Source of the DNA: JASJBU01 sp963797085 | GTDB taxonomy: Bacteria; Pseudomonadota; Gammaproteobacteria; Chromatiales; Chromatiaceae | Assembly (NCBI GenBank): GCA_963797085.1 | Contig: CAWCOA010000031.1 | Coordinates: forward strand, 1-64,000 | DNA length: 64,000 bases | Direction of reading: 5' to 3' | Shown here: positions 9,243 to 18,313 of the stretch, piece after piece | Layout of the letters: each line of letters starts with the position of its first letter | Numbering within the stretch: position 1 is the first letter of the stretch | Position numbers and translations under genes: made by a program | The notes under the pieces: generated by a model | Databases searched by the model: none | Seen by the model: only the letters and a program-made list of their open reading frames with translations | Told to the model about the DNA's origin: nothing

Positions 9243-9995
9243 ATGAAGATAGCGCTGGGAGTTGAATACGATGGTACGGCATTCCATGGATGGCAGTTCC
9301 AGGGTGATGTGCGTAGTGTTCAGGAATGCCTGCAGGCGGCGCTTTCCAAAGTTGCCAATCACCCTGTCACTGTACACTGTGCTGGCCGCACCGACACCGG
9401 TGTGCATGCCGCCGGGCAGGTAGTTCACTTTGAGACCCAAGCGGTCAGGTCATTAAGGTCCTGGGTGCTGGGTTCGAATGCCAACCTTCCGGGTGATATC
9501 AGTGTGTCCTGGGCTCGGGAGATGCCGGTGGATTTTCATGCACGCTTCTCCGCGATTGGCCGGCACTACCGCTATCAGATGCTCAATCGAGGTGTAAGGT
9601 CTGCACTCTGGCGGGGCCGGGCAACATGGATTCATCATCCACTGGATGAGCAAGTGATGCAGCGAGCAGCTCAACATCTGGTGGGCACGCATGATTTTAC
9701 CTCTTATCGGGCACTGGCTTGCCAGGCGAAACACCCAATGCGGACGATTCATCGACTTGATGTCGATCGGCAGGCAAAGATAATTACCATTCGGGTCCAT
9801 GCCAATGCATTTCTGCATCACATGGTGCGGAATATCGCAGGGGTTTTGATCGCAATCGGCAAGGGGGAACAGGGGGAATCCTGGACCCGCGAGATCCTGG
9901 AACTGCGGGACAGGACCAAAGGAGGAGTGACTGCGCCACCGCAAGGCCTTTGTTTGACAAGGGTTGACTACCCGGAAAAGTATGGCCTGGATTGA
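9243..9995 (+). CDS. truA: tRNA pseudouridine(38-40) synthase
   Basis: TruA makes pseudouridine at positions 38-40 of the tRNA anticodon arm. The 250-residue protein shows the family start (MKIALGVEYDGTAFHGWQ), the catalytic Asp 51 in AGRTDTGVHA and the C-terminal FLHHMVRNIAGVL motif. It sits directly after the fimV terminator and 48 bases before trpF, the usual gammaproteobacterial order. The frame is intact. Confidence 0.96.
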   Translation: MKIALGVEYDGTAFHGWQFQGDVRSVQECLQAALSKVANHPVTVHCAGRTDTGVHAAGQVVHFETQAVRSLRSWVLGSNANLPGDISVSWAREMPVDFHARFSAIGRHYRYQMLNRGVRSALWRGRATWIHHPLDEQVMQRAAQHLVGTHDFTSYRALACQAKHPMRTIHRLDVDRQAKIITIRVHANAFLHHMVRNIAGVLIAIGKGEQGESWTREILELRDRTKGGVTAPPQGLCLTRVDYPEKYGLD

Positions 9996-10043
9996 GTACT
10001 GACATAGCGCAGGCCAAGCCAATCCTGTATCTTTACCGGGTTT

Positions 10044-10670
10044 ATGAGGACCAGAGTCAAAATTTGCGGCATCACCCGTCCAGAGGATGGGCTGGCAGCG
10101 GTCCGTTGTGGAGCAGATGCCATCGGGCTGGTTTTTTATCCACCCAGCCCCAGGACCGTCAGCTTACTGCAGGCGCAACAGATTGTCTCTAAGCTTCCAC
10201 CCTTTGTCACTGTAGTGGGGCTTTTTGTGGATGAGCCTCGCGCAGGCATCGAACAGTTGCTGCGGTCTGTGCGCATCGATCTGCTGCAATTTCACGGCAG
10301 TGAGAGCATGGATGCCTGCACCGGTCATGGACGCCCGTGGATCAAAGCGGTTCGAATGCATGAAGGCGTCGATCTGATTACGCTGGAAAAAAACTACACT
10401 GGAGCGTCTGGATTGTTACTGGATGCCTATCAGGCGGGTAGGCCCGGTGGTACGGGAAAGCGATTTGATTGGGAACGAATTCCTTCTGAGATGGCCTCAA
10501 GAATAATCCTCGCCGGAGGATTGAATCCGGAAAACATTGCTTCAGCGGTATCCCAGGTGCGTCCCTATGCAGTGGATGTGAGTGGTGGCGTCGAAGTATC
10601 CAAAGGAATTAAAGATGCCGGAAAAATTGCGGCCTTCATTGAAGGAGTGAAGTGTGGCGACAACAGCTGA
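10044..10670 (+). CDS. trpF: Phosphoribosylanthranilate isomerase
   Basis: TrpF converts phosphoribosylanthranilate to the carboxyphenylamino-deoxyribulose phosphate in tryptophan synthesis. The 208-residue TIM barrel starts MRTRVKICGITR, with the catalytic Cys at 8, and ends with the phosphate-binding DVSGGVE segment. Its end overlaps the start of trpB by 17 bases, so the two are translationally linked. No trp leader peptide or attenuator is seen upstream. Confidence 0.95.
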   Translation: MRTRVKICGITRPEDGLAAVRCGADAIGLVFYPPSPRTVSLLQAQQIVSKLPPFVTVVGLFVDEPRAGIEQLLRSVRIDLLQFHGSESMDACTGHGRPWIKAVRMHEGVDLITLEKNYTGASGLLLDAYQAGRPGGTGKRFDWERIPSEMASRIILAGGLNPENIASAVSQVRPYAVDVSGGVEVSKGIKDAGKIAAFIEGVKCGDNS

Positions 10671-11871
10671 AAAGATTATCGGAAGCCTGCCGGATCAACG
10701 TGGCCATTTTGGCCCCTATGGTGGGTTATTTGTAGCGGAAACCCTGATGGCGCCTTTGGATGAACTACGCATCGCATATAAGCGGTTCATGCAAGACCCG
10801 GGGTTTCTCAAAGAACTGGACGAGGATCTGGCCAATTATGTGGGGCGGCCATCCCCAGTCTATTATGCTGAACGCTGGAGCAGAGAACTGGGTGGTGCAA
10901 AGATCTACCTGAAGCGGGAGGATCTAAACCACACCGGTGCACACAAGGTCAACAACACCGTTGGTCAGGCACTACTGGCAAAGCGCATGGGCAAGACCCG
11001 CATCATTGCAGAAACCGGCGCCGGTCAGCACGGAGTGGCGACCGCCACCGTCGCTGCCCGGATGGGGCTCGAGTGCATCGTTTACATGGGTGCAGTCGAT
11101 ATTGCCCGCCAGGAAGCAAACGTCTACCGTATGCGCCTGTTGGGCGCCGAGGTGCGTGCTGTGGAGTCGGGTTCCCGAACGCTTAAGGACGCACTCAACG
11201 AGGCAATGCGTGATTGGGTGACCAATGTCGACGATACCTTTTATATCATTGGTACAGTCGCGGGTCCGCACCCATATCCAGCGATGGTAAGAGATTTTCA
11301 ATCCATCATCGGCCGCGAGGCGAGAGTACAGATTCAACAGCAGACCGGGCGTCTGCCGGATGCCTTGGTGGCTTGCGTGGGAGGCGGCTCGAATGCCATC
11401 GGACTCTTCTATCCATTTCTGGACGACCATGATGTTGCTATGTACGGTGTCGAAGCCGCTGGAAATGGTTTGGAGACAGGCAAGCATGCAGCACCATTGT
11501 GTGCCGGACAGCCGGGTGTTCTGCATGGCAACCGGACTTATCTCATGGAGGATAGTGACGGCCAGATCATCGAAACTCATTCCATTTCAGCCGGCCTCGA
11601 CTATCCTGGTGTAGGACCGGAACATGCGTGGTTGAAAGACAATGGCAGAGCTAAATATGTGGCAGTGACGGATCAAGAGGCATTGGATGCATTCCATGTG
11701 TTGACCCGTACCGAAGGTATAATTCCAGCATTGGAATCGAGTCATGCGCTAGCTTATGCGGCCAAACTTGCACCGACTATGGCTCAGGATCAAAGCATTT
11801 TAATCAATCTGTCGGGTCGGGGTGATAAGGATATGCATACAGTTGCGGCACATGAGGGCATAGTGATATGA
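10654..11871 (+). CDS. trpB: Tryptophan synthase beta chain
   Basis: TrpB joins indole and serine using pyridoxal phosphate. The 405-residue protein has the PLP lysine (K98) in GAHKVNN, the substrate loop ETGAGQHG and the phosphate-binding GGGSNAIG. The start is GTG 10654, inside the end of trpF, with GAAGGAG (10641-10647) seven bases before it. Its stop overlaps the trpA start in the form ATGA. Confidence 0.97.
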   Translation: MATTAEKIIGSLPDQRGHFGPYGGLFVAETLMAPLDELRIAYKRFMQDPGFLKELDEDLANYVGRPSPVYYAERWSRELGGAKIYLKREDLNHTGAHKVNNTVGQALLAKRMGKTRIIAETGAGQHGVATATVAARMGLECIVYMGAVDIARQEANVYRMRLLGAEVRAVESGSRTLKDALNEAMRDWVTNVDDTFYIIGTVAGPHPYPAMVRDFQSIIGREARVQIQQQTGRLPDALVACVGGGSNAIGLFYPFLDDHDVAMYGVEAAGNGLETGKHAAPLCAGQPGVLHGNRTYLMEDSDGQIIETHSISAGLDYPGVGPEHAWLKDNGRAKYVAVTDQEALDAFHVLTRTEGIIPALESSHALAYAAKLAPTMAQDQSILINLSGRGDKDMHTVAAHEGIVI

Positions 11872-12692
11872 GCCGGATTGCAGGTAGATTCATTGAACTT
11901 AAGGCCCGGCAAAGAACTGCGCTTATCCCTTTCATCACTGCTGGAGACCCCAATCCGACAGTCACCGTGGATCTGATGCATGCCTTAGTGCGCGCGGGTG
12001 CAGACCTGATCGAACTGGGCGTGCCATTTTCTGATCCGATGGCGGATGGTCCGGTCATACAGCGCGCCAGTGAGCGTGCCCTTGAACACCATGTTGGCCT
12101 GCACAATGTGTTAGACATGGTGAAATCTTTTCGTGCCCAGGATACAGATACCCCTGTGGTGCTCATGGGCTATCTCAATCCAATTGAAGTGATGGGTTAC
12201 GACGAATTCGCCATCCAAGCAAAGGCTGCGGGCGTGGATGGTGCCTTGGTGGTCGATATCCCACCGGAGGAGGGGCATGAGTTGCTGCAGGCCCTGCGGG
12301 ATAAAGGCTTGGATCAAATTTATCTGTTGGCGCCGACCAGCACAGCGGAGCGGATCGAGCGGATCTGCCAGGCGGCTGGTGGTTTTGTCTACTATGTATC
12401 GGTTAAGGGTGTTACCGGGGCCGGTCATCTCGATCTCGCTGAGATCGCAGAAAAATTGGGCCAGATCCGATCCAAAACCAATCTTCCAGTCGGGGTTGGT
12501 TTTGGGATCAAGGATGCAGAGACTGCAGCAGCGGTCTCTCAAATAGCCGATGCTGTGGTGGTAGGAAGCGCCTTGGTTGCCAGCGTGGAAGCACTGGCCG
12601 ATCGACCACAGGAGATTGCCCAGGCCCTGACGGATACGCTTTCCTCCATGCGTAAAGCCATGGATGAGCTATCGCCTGTCTTATCCACCTGA
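11868..12692 (+). CDS. trpA: Tryptophan synthase alpha chain
   Basis: TrpA cleaves indole-3-glycerol phosphate and passes indole to TrpB. The 274-residue TIM barrel has the family signatures ELGVPFSDPMADGP (catalytic Glu and Asp) and VSVKGVTGAG. It is coupled to trpB by a four-base overlap. accD begins 32 bases downstream, as in pseudomonads and related bacteria. Confidence 0.96.
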   Translation: MSRIAGRFIELKARQRTALIPFITAGDPNPTVTVDLMHALVRAGADLIELGVPFSDPMADGPVIQRASERALEHHVGLHNVLDMVKSFRAQDTDTPVVLMGYLNPIEVMGYDEFAIQAKAAGVDGALVVDIPPEEGHELLQALRDKGLDQIYLLAPTSTAERIERICQAAGGFVYYVSVKGVTGAGHLDLAEIAEKLGQIRSKTNLPVGVGFGIKDAETAAAVSQIADAVVVGSALVASVEALADRPQEIAQALTDTLSSMRKAMDELSPVLST

Positions 12693-12724
12693 CCGATTGA
12701 TTTTTTTTAGGTAAGATTCAGTCT

Positions 12725-13585
12725 ATGAGTTGGTTTGAGAAACTGATGCCCAGCCGCATCCGGACGGATGGCGGCAACAAGCGTGCAGTACCTGAGGGGC
12801 TGTGGACCAAATGCCCTGGCTGCAGTGCGATCCTCTATCGTGCTGAAATGGAAAGGAATCTTGATGTTTGTCCAAAATGCAATCACCACAACCGGATCGG
12901 TGCCCGACGCCGCTTGGAGACATTTCTCGATCCTGGGCTGCAGGAAGAGATCGGTGCCGACCTGGAATCGGTAGACCCCCTTAAGTTCAAGGACAGTAAA
13001 AAATACCGCGACCGCCTGACTCAAGCGCAGCGAACTTCCGGTGAAAAAGATGCACTGGTGGTGATGCGCGGGCAGGTTAAAGGCCAGGACTTGGTGGCAG
13101 GCGCCTTTGAGTTCAGCTTCATGGCTGGGTCCATGGGTTCAGTGGTGGGAGAGCGCTTCGTACGCGCCGTAACCGTCGCCATGGAGCGCCATATACCTGT
13201 CGTGTGTTTCTCTGCTAGTGGTGGCGCCCGCATGCAGGAGTCACTCTTTTCATTGATGCAGATGGCCAAGACCAGTGCGGCTCTGGAGCGGTTGCAGAAA
13301 AGGGGCTTGCCGTTCATCTCTGTGATGACTGACCCAACCATGGGTGGCGTATCTGCCAGCTTTGCCATGCTCGGTGATGTGAATGTCGCTGAACCCAACG
13401 CACTGATCGGTTTCGCCGGTCCACGGGTTATTGAGCAGACGGTGAGAGAAACACTACCTGAAGGTTTCCAACGCAGCGAATTTCTGTTGGAGCATGGAGC
13501 AGTGGATATGATTATCGATCGGCGGGACATGCGTGATCGGATCGCCGACCTGTTGAGTATCTTCATGCATCGTTCCCATCCCTGA
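12725..13585 (+). CDS. accD: Acetyl-CoA carboxylase carboxyltransferase beta subunit
   Basis: AccD with AccA transfers the carboxyl group from biotin to acetyl-CoA, the committed step of fatty acid synthesis. The 286-residue protein starts with the zinc ribbon (CPGC near 31-34, CPKC near 50-53) and continues with the crotonase-like carboxyltransferase domain (SASGGARMQES, MTDPTMGGVSASFA, GFAGPRVIEQT). Intact and of normal length. folC follows after 28 bases. Confidence 0.97.
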   Translation: MSWFEKLMPSRIRTDGGNKRAVPEGLWTKCPGCSAILYRAEMERNLDVCPKCNHHNRIGARRRLETFLDPGLQEEIGADLESVDPLKFKDSKKYRDRLTQAQRTSGEKDALVVMRGQVKGQDLVAGAFEFSFMAGSMGSVVGERFVRAVTVAMERHIPVVCFSASGGARMQESLFSLMQMAKTSAALERLQKRGLPFISVMTDPTMGGVSASFAMLGDVNVAEPNALIGFAGPRVIEQTVRETLPEGFQRSEFLLEHGAVDMIIDRRDMRDRIADLLSIFMHRSHP

Positions 13586-13613
13586 CAGCGCCATCCCCTT
13601 ATAATAATCCAAC

Positions 13614-14900
13614 ATGCGTTTCCAGACCCTGGATGAGTGGCTTGACTGGCAGTCGACACTCCATCCAACGGAGATCGAGTTAGGATTGGAGCGTGTATCA
13701 GCCGTCTGGCAACAACTGCGGCCGGCTGGCCTCACATCGAAGGTCATTACGGTTGCCGGTACGAATGGCAAGGGCTCCACTGTTGCCGTCCTGGAAGCGA
13801 TCTATCGACAGGCCAACTATCAGGTGGGCGCCTATACTTCCCCCCATTTGCTCGAATACAACGAACGCATTCGGGTGAATGGATCCGCAGTATCGGATGA
13901 GGTGCTTTGTGCAGCCTTCGAAAGGGTAGATCAAGCGAGAAAAGGAATATCGCTCAGCTATTTTGAATTCGGCACACTAGCTGCACTGGACATTTTTGCT
14001 GCTGACGCGCCTCACCTGGTGATTCTGGAAGTGGGACTGGGGGGGCGTCTGGATGCGGTCAATATCATCGATCCGGACCTTGCCATCATCACAACTGTTG
14101 ACCTGGATCACACCGACTGGCTTGGCGAGACAAGAGAACAGATAGGTCTTGAAAAAGCCGGTATCATGCGGCCGGGAATACCTGTGATACTGGGTGACGC
14201 GAATATGCCCGAGACAGTTATGCGACATGCAGCGGAGCTTGGTGTCGAGTGCCTGCAGTTTGGCACAGACTTTGGGATTGAAACCCATTCCACAGGATTC
14301 AAATGGCATTGGCAGCATCACCAGCACAGCTTTGATGCGCAGCCATGCCTGTTGGGTGATTATCAGCTACGCAATATAGCCTCGGTGCTAGTGGCCGTCG
14401 AATGCTTGTCGGATCTACTGCCAGTCAGTCAAGCGGCGATCGATCATGCCGTAAAAACCAGCCGGGTCAAGGGGCGGCTACAGATAACTGAAGGCCGGAT
14501 TCCGCTCATTCTCGATGTGGCCCATAATCCACAGGCGGTCATGGCCCTGCGTGATAATCTTCCGCAATCGCTAAATTTCTCCCGCTTACATGCGGTATTT
14601 GGAATATTGTCTGACAAGGATGTGTTGTCGATCATAGACATCATCGGTCCCATGATAGAGAGTTGGCATCTGGTGGGTATAGAAACTGCCCGTGGCCAAT
14701 CTGCAGGGCAATTGCGGGCATCTATGCTCGAGTATGGTATTCAATCAAGTATGGACTGTTTTGATTCTGTCGCTGATGCTTTGAGGTCCGCCAGGTCCAT
14801 ATCTGAGCCCGGAGATGCCATACTGGTGTTTGGTTCCTTCGTGGTTGTAGGAGATGCCCTCAAAATATTGCAAAAATCCCCAGCAGCCGAGCTGATATAA
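13614..14900 (+). CDS. folC: Bifunctional dihydrofolate/folylpolyglutamate synthase
   Basis: FolC adds glutamate to dihydropteroate and to folates. The 428-residue Mur-ligase-like protein has its P-loop GTNGKGST at 49-56, YTSPHLLEYNERI, and the central EVGLGGRLDAVN motif. It lies between accD and the SPOR gene, the standard order in gammaproteobacteria. Confidence 0.95.
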   Translation: MRFQTLDEWLDWQSTLHPTEIELGLERVSAVWQQLRPAGLTSKVITVAGTNGKGSTVAVLEAIYRQANYQVGAYTSPHLLEYNERIRVNGSAVSDEVLCAAFERVDQARKGISLSYFEFGTLAALDIFAADAPHLVILEVGLGGRLDAVNIIDPDLAIITTVDLDHTDWLGETREQIGLEKAGIMRPGIPVILGDANMPETVMRHAAELGVECLQFGTDFGIETHSTGFKWHWQHHQHSFDAQPCLLGDYQLRNIASVLVAVECLSDLLPVSQAAIDHAVKTSRVKGRLQITEGRIPLILDVAHNPQAVMALRDNLPQSLNFSRLHAVFGILSDKDVLSIIDIIGPMIESWHLVGIETARGQSAGQLRASMLEYGIQSSMDCFDSVADALRSARSISEPGDAILVFGSFVVVGDALKILQKSPAAELI

Positions 14901-14957
14901 TCTAGGCTTATGTTTAACCTCATAACCTGCGTGAATTCATCTGAGTAAGGAGTAGTC

Positions 14958-15500
14958 TTGGAGGAACGACTTAAACAGAGACTGATTGGTGGGGCCGTAC
15001 TGGTCTCCCTGATAGTGATTTTTGTACCCATGTTGATGGAAGAGAGGGTTGTCTCTGAACGTACCTTTGCCAGAACAAAGATACCGGAACAACCTAAGGT
15101 TCTGCAGCCGCGGCCGCAGCCGGAAACTAACACGATTCTGCCCAAGCCGATTGCCCGGGTCGAACCGCCAGAACCACTGCCGGAGCAAGTTGAACCGGTG
15201 AAACCTGCGCCGGTGAAACCTGATGAGGTGCAACGCTTTGGTAAGATAGAACGTCCCACTCCCACCGCCTGGATGGTCCAGGTAGCTAGTTTCAGTAAAC
15301 AACAAAATGCCGAGAAACTCGTTGATAAACTGAAAAAGGCGGGTATGCCGGCGCAGGTAAAAACAGTGCAAATAAATAATAAGCAACATCACCGGGTGCA
15401 GATGTTGCCCCAACTTGATAAGAAACAGGCAGAGGAACTGGTTAAACGGATCAAGAAAAAGTTTGGACTAAAGGCGAGTGTGGTGCGATATGCGGGATGA
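14958..15500 (+). CDS. dedD: DedD-like SPOR-domain protein
   Basis: The start is TTG 14958 behind TAAGGAG. One membrane helix lies near residues 9-26, then a Pro-rich periplasmic linker with repeated VKPAPVKP-like units, and a SPOR domain at about 102-180 (WMVQVASFSKQQNAEKL) that binds denuded septal glycan. The 180-residue length and position after folC fit DedD, a non-essential division protein. The usual next genes, cvpA and purF, are absent; gspC follows 19 bases later. Confidence 0.85.
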   Translation: MEERLKQRLIGGAVLVSLIVIFVPMLMEERVVSERTFARTKIPEQPKVLQPRPQPETNTILPKPIARVEPPEPLPEQVEPVKPAPVKPDEVQRFGKIERPTPTAWMVQVASFSKQQNAEKLVDKLKKAGMPAQVKTVQINNKQHHRVQMLPQLDKKQAEELVKRIKKKFGLKASVVRYAG

Positions 15501-15518
15501 TTTAACTCGCAACAAGCG

Positions 15519-16451
15519 ATGTGGAGTATGCAAGGTATGGATTTAGTAACGTCAGTACAAAGAGGCATCAGCGATTGGGCGCTACAGAAAGAGGTCCCCA
15601 AGTGGTTGTCTGTTTTTTTGAGCAACAGACTGCCTCTGATTGTCACGCTGGTGCTGATAGCCTTGATTGCACAAAGTGCGGCGAAGTTAACCTGGAGGCT
15701 GATACCGGCACCTCCGGAACGGCAACTGCCGGCACAGCAGGCGACCCAGACAAGCCAGGCTACCAGGCAAACTCAGACCCCTGACAGGACTGCAGATAGG
15801 ATTGCAGCGCTGCACCTATTCGGGCGGGCGGGGGACGTCAAACCGACAAGGAGAGAACAGGTCGATAAAAAGGCTCCGGAAACCAGGCTTAAACTGTCCC
15901 TGCATGGTGTCTTTGTCGATGATAAGCCAGAAATGGGAGCAGCGATAATCGGTAAGGCCGGGGCAAAGCAGAACTACTACAAGGTTGGCAGCAATGTCAT
16001 GAATGGTGTCAAACTACAGGCGGTTTTCAATGACCGAGTGGTACTGTTGAGAGATGGGCAGTCAGAGGTTTTAAAATTTCCTAAAACGGTAAAATCCCTG
16101 CCGGCAGAGAATAGCCCGAGTAAAAATAAATCGCCAGAATCAGGTTCACTAAGCAGTTATCGGGAAATATTCAGGACCGAGCCGCTTAAGATCTTTGAGC
16201 ATGTCCGCTTTGTTCCCGTGCGGAGTGGTAGAACAATCAAGGGTTACCGGGTCTTGCCGCAAAAAAACCGTAAGCTTTATAATCAGTTGGGTATTCGCCC
16301 TTCCGATCTGGTTACTGCGGTGAACGGCGTCTCCCTGCAGAATGATAAGGAAGCGCTGCAACTGATTGACAAGCTGAAGGACGCTGCACAACTCAATCTG
16401 GAAATTGTTCGCAGAGGTCAGACAGAGTCGCTTACCCTCAGTCTGAACTAA
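15519..16451 (+). CDS. gspC: Type II secretion system protein C (GspC), orphan
   Basis: GspC links the inner-membrane platform of the type II secretion system to the GspD secretin. The 310-residue product has a cytoplasmic N-terminus, a membrane helix near 35-52, the homology region that contacts GspD (about 120-195, LKLSLHGVFVDDKPEMGAAII), and a C-terminal PDZ domain (about 225-310, GIRPSDLVTAVNGVSLQ). No other gsp gene lies in the window, so it is separated from the main cluster. ATG 15519 is used; ATG 15537 is possible. Confidence 0.85.
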   Translation: MWSMQGMDLVTSVQRGISDWALQKEVPKWLSVFLSNRLPLIVTLVLIALIAQSAAKLTWRLIPAPPERQLPAQQATQTSQATRQTQTPDRTADRIAALHLFGRAGDVKPTRREQVDKKAPETRLKLSLHGVFVDDKPEMGAAIIGKAGAKQNYYKVGSNVMNGVKLQAVFNDRVVLLRDGQSEVLKFPKTVKSLPAENSPSKNKSPESGSLSSYREIFRTEPLKIFEHVRFVPVRSGRTIKGYRVLPQKNRKLYNQLGIRPSDLVTAVNGVSLQNDKEALQLIDKLKDAAQLNLEIVRRGQTESLTLSLN

Positions 16452-16462
16452 GGTCGACTCAA

Positions 16463-17113
16463 TCAGATGTCAGGTGTCGCCGGTGGGGTCGGTGAAGTCG
16501 GTACCAAGGCTACCTCATCACCATTTTCCAGTTGAGTAAAAAATTCAGCGAACTGCTTGTTGATGGTGGGACGTATCCGCTCCTGTTCAAACAAGGGCGC
16601 ATATTCAGGTCGCCGACGGCTCAAAAGCTTGAGGAGCTGTTCTATATTCCGAACCGATTCTGGCAGTAATATCTCTTCCTGCTGCTTCCCCAGCTTGTTG
16701 ACCAGCCAGGAGAAGTAAAAGATTTTGATGCGGCGCTCCTGCTGGACGCTCTCATCGCGCTGATAGCCGATGTTGTCGAGTGTATTCAGGTAATCCTGCC
16801 AATTCTCCGCCTTTTCCTGTCCCAGTGCATAAAGGGTTTCCCAGGAATAGATACCGGTATCATGACCGTCATCGAAGATCAATTGCATGGCGTATTGCCC
16901 CTGCGGTTCGATCTTGAGGATATTCACCTGCTCCTTGCCGATAACCGGACTTGAACTGGCCCTCACTTCTGCAGCAGGGGAAAACACCCGCAAATACTCA
17001 CAGGGATATTCAAAACTGGCGCCGTCAGAGAAGCGGATGGACAGTATGTGTGATTTTTGGTGCAGATTGATTTCAACAGGAACGGGAATCTCGGTAGCCA
17101 TGCTTGCATCCAA
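16463..17113 (-). CDS. DUF971 (GBBH-like) domain fused to a MoaD/ThiS-like beta-grasp domain
   Basis: Residues ~10-105 form a DUF971 domain (LSIRFSDGASFEYPCEYLRVFSPAAEV, ending FDDGHDTGIYSWETLYALG), related to the N-terminus of gamma-butyrobetaine hydroxylase. Residues ~125-205 look like a MoaD-type ubiquitin fold (RIKIFYFSWLVNKLG, then LENGDEVALVP). The C-terminus ends in PTPPATPDI, without the Gly-Gly needed for adenylation and sulfur transfer, so sulfur-carrier activity is unlikely. ATG 17101 is an alternative start. It converges with gspC with an 11-base gap. Function unknown; a link to molybdopterin or Fe-S chemistry is only suggested by the domains. Confidence 0.75.
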   Translation of the reverse strand: MDASMATEIPVPVEINLHQKSHILSIRFSDGASFEYPCEYLRVFSPAAEVRASSSPVIGKEQVNILKIEPQGQYAMQLIFDDGHDTGIYSWETLYALGQEKAENWQDYLNTLDNIGYQRDESVQQERRIKIFYFSWLVNKLGKQQEEILLPESVRNIEQLLKLLSRRRPEYAPLFEQERIRPTINKQFAEFFTQLENGDEVALVPTSPTPPATPDI

Positions 17114-17219
17114 CAGCGGGAAGGAGTCTGAAAAGGCTGTGGATCATGTCATAAAACGAGTCTCGCCTTCAACTCCATGATTGTCGGGTTTGTTTTTCCT
17201 GGAGGGCGCTGGAGGGCGT

Positions 17220-18071
17220 TCAGCGGCTCCCATCATTGGCTATTTTCAGCAGTAGCTTGTCCAGTGTTGAGGTTGAAACCAGACGCCTCAGGGTGCCCAG
17301 CAGGTAGGTCGGAAAAGTCACGTAATAGCGAGGTTTCGGGTTGGGATGCTCCAAAGCGTGAACAACTTTTTTCAGCACAGCCTCCGGGGACAGTGTGAAT
17401 GGGGCTGCCGGTCCCGTTTTTTCAAGACGTTTTTGCATGGCCGTGTACCTGAGGCGATGAACTGAGCTTTCTGCATCAATGTGTTTTTTCCACATACGGA
17501 AGGCATTTGCCCGGAAATGGCTCTCGATAGGGCCAGGTTCTATCAACGAGACATGAATGGCCGTGTCTGCCAACTCCATACGTAGGGTGTCAGTCAGCCC
17601 CTCCAGTGCAAATTTACTGGCGGTATAAGCCCCTCGGTAGGGCAGGGCTATAAGGCCAAGTATCGAGCTGTTCTGGATGATGCGTCCTTCGCCTTGCCTG
17701 CGCATGATCGGAATCACTTTGCAGGTCAATTCATGCCAACCAAATAGATTGGTCTCAAACTGTTCACGCAATACAGATCGACTCAGATCCTCCACTGCGC
17801 CTGGCTGGCCATAGGCGCCATTGTTGAAGAGTCCAAACAGTTTTCCCTGAGTGGCCTCAAGCACGGATTCAACTGCCCTGGATAGACTCTCCGAATCAGC
17901 CAAATCGAGTTGCAGCGCCTGTAATCCTGTTGCTTGCAAGGCGGCAACATCCTCGGCTTTACGTGCAGATGCGAAGACAGAATAACCTCGATTTCGCAAT
18001 CCTTTCGCCACGCAAAGGCCAATGCCGCTGGAACAGCCAGTGATGAGGATGTTTTTTCTTAGTGTGGACAT
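17220..18071 (-). CDS. Short-chain dehydrogenase/reductase
   Basis: The 283-residue protein is a classical SDR: NAD(P)-binding GCSSGIG near residue 12, NNGAYG, the catalytic Ser in NSSILG and YTASK with the active-site Tyr and Lys. The ATG at 18069-18071 is chosen because the family sequence begins there; the frame stays open upstream without homology. The C-terminal extension (YYVTFPTYLLGTLRRLVS) resembles SDRs that act on lipid or sterol-like substrates, but the substrate cannot be told. Confidence 0.88.
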   Translation of the reverse strand: MSTLRKNILITGCSSGIGLCVAKGLRNRGYSVFASARKAEDVAALQATGLQALQLDLADSESLSRAVESVLEATQGKLFGLFNNGAYGQPGAVEDLSRSVLREQFETNLFGWHELTCKVIPIMRRQGEGRIIQNSSILGLIALPYRGAYTASKFALEGLTDTLRMELADTAIHVSLIEPGPIESHFRANAFRMWKKHIDAESSVHRLRYTAMQKRLEKTGPAAPFTLSPEAVLKKVVHALEHPNPKPRYYVTFPTYLLGTLRRLVSTSTLDKLLLKIANDGSR

Positions 18072-18161
18072 CGGCGCAGGATAATCGATGTGCCGGCTGG
18101 TTGCTGCTTTTTTTCTAAATTTCCCAAAGGTTTTCTTTGTTAATCCGCATCTTGGGGGAAT

Positions 18162-18188
18162 TAAAGTTTCACCCTGCTTGAACGATAT
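18162..18188 (+). promoter_or_regulatory. Sigma-28 (FliA) type promoter for motA-motB
   Basis: TAAAGTTT (18162-18169), an exact match to the FliA -35 consensus, is followed after exactly 11 bases by AACGATAT (18181-18188), which matches the -10 consensus GCCGATAA at the central CGATA. A start near 18196 would give a leader of about 118 bases before motA. This agrees with late flagellar control of the motor genes. Confidence 0.65.
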
Positions 18189-18313
18189 CTTGATCAGGCT
18201 TGATTCAGCAAGTACCGAGCATTCAAGTGCGTGAATGGCCGCAATGAGATACGACTCGGTACTGGGTAGATCTAAGAAAACTAAGACTGCAATAAGAATT
18301 GGAGAAAAATTAG

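Noticed and set aside
9996..10043. A trp leader peptide or attenuator before trpF
   Set aside because: No run of Trp codons and no terminator/antiterminator pair is visible.
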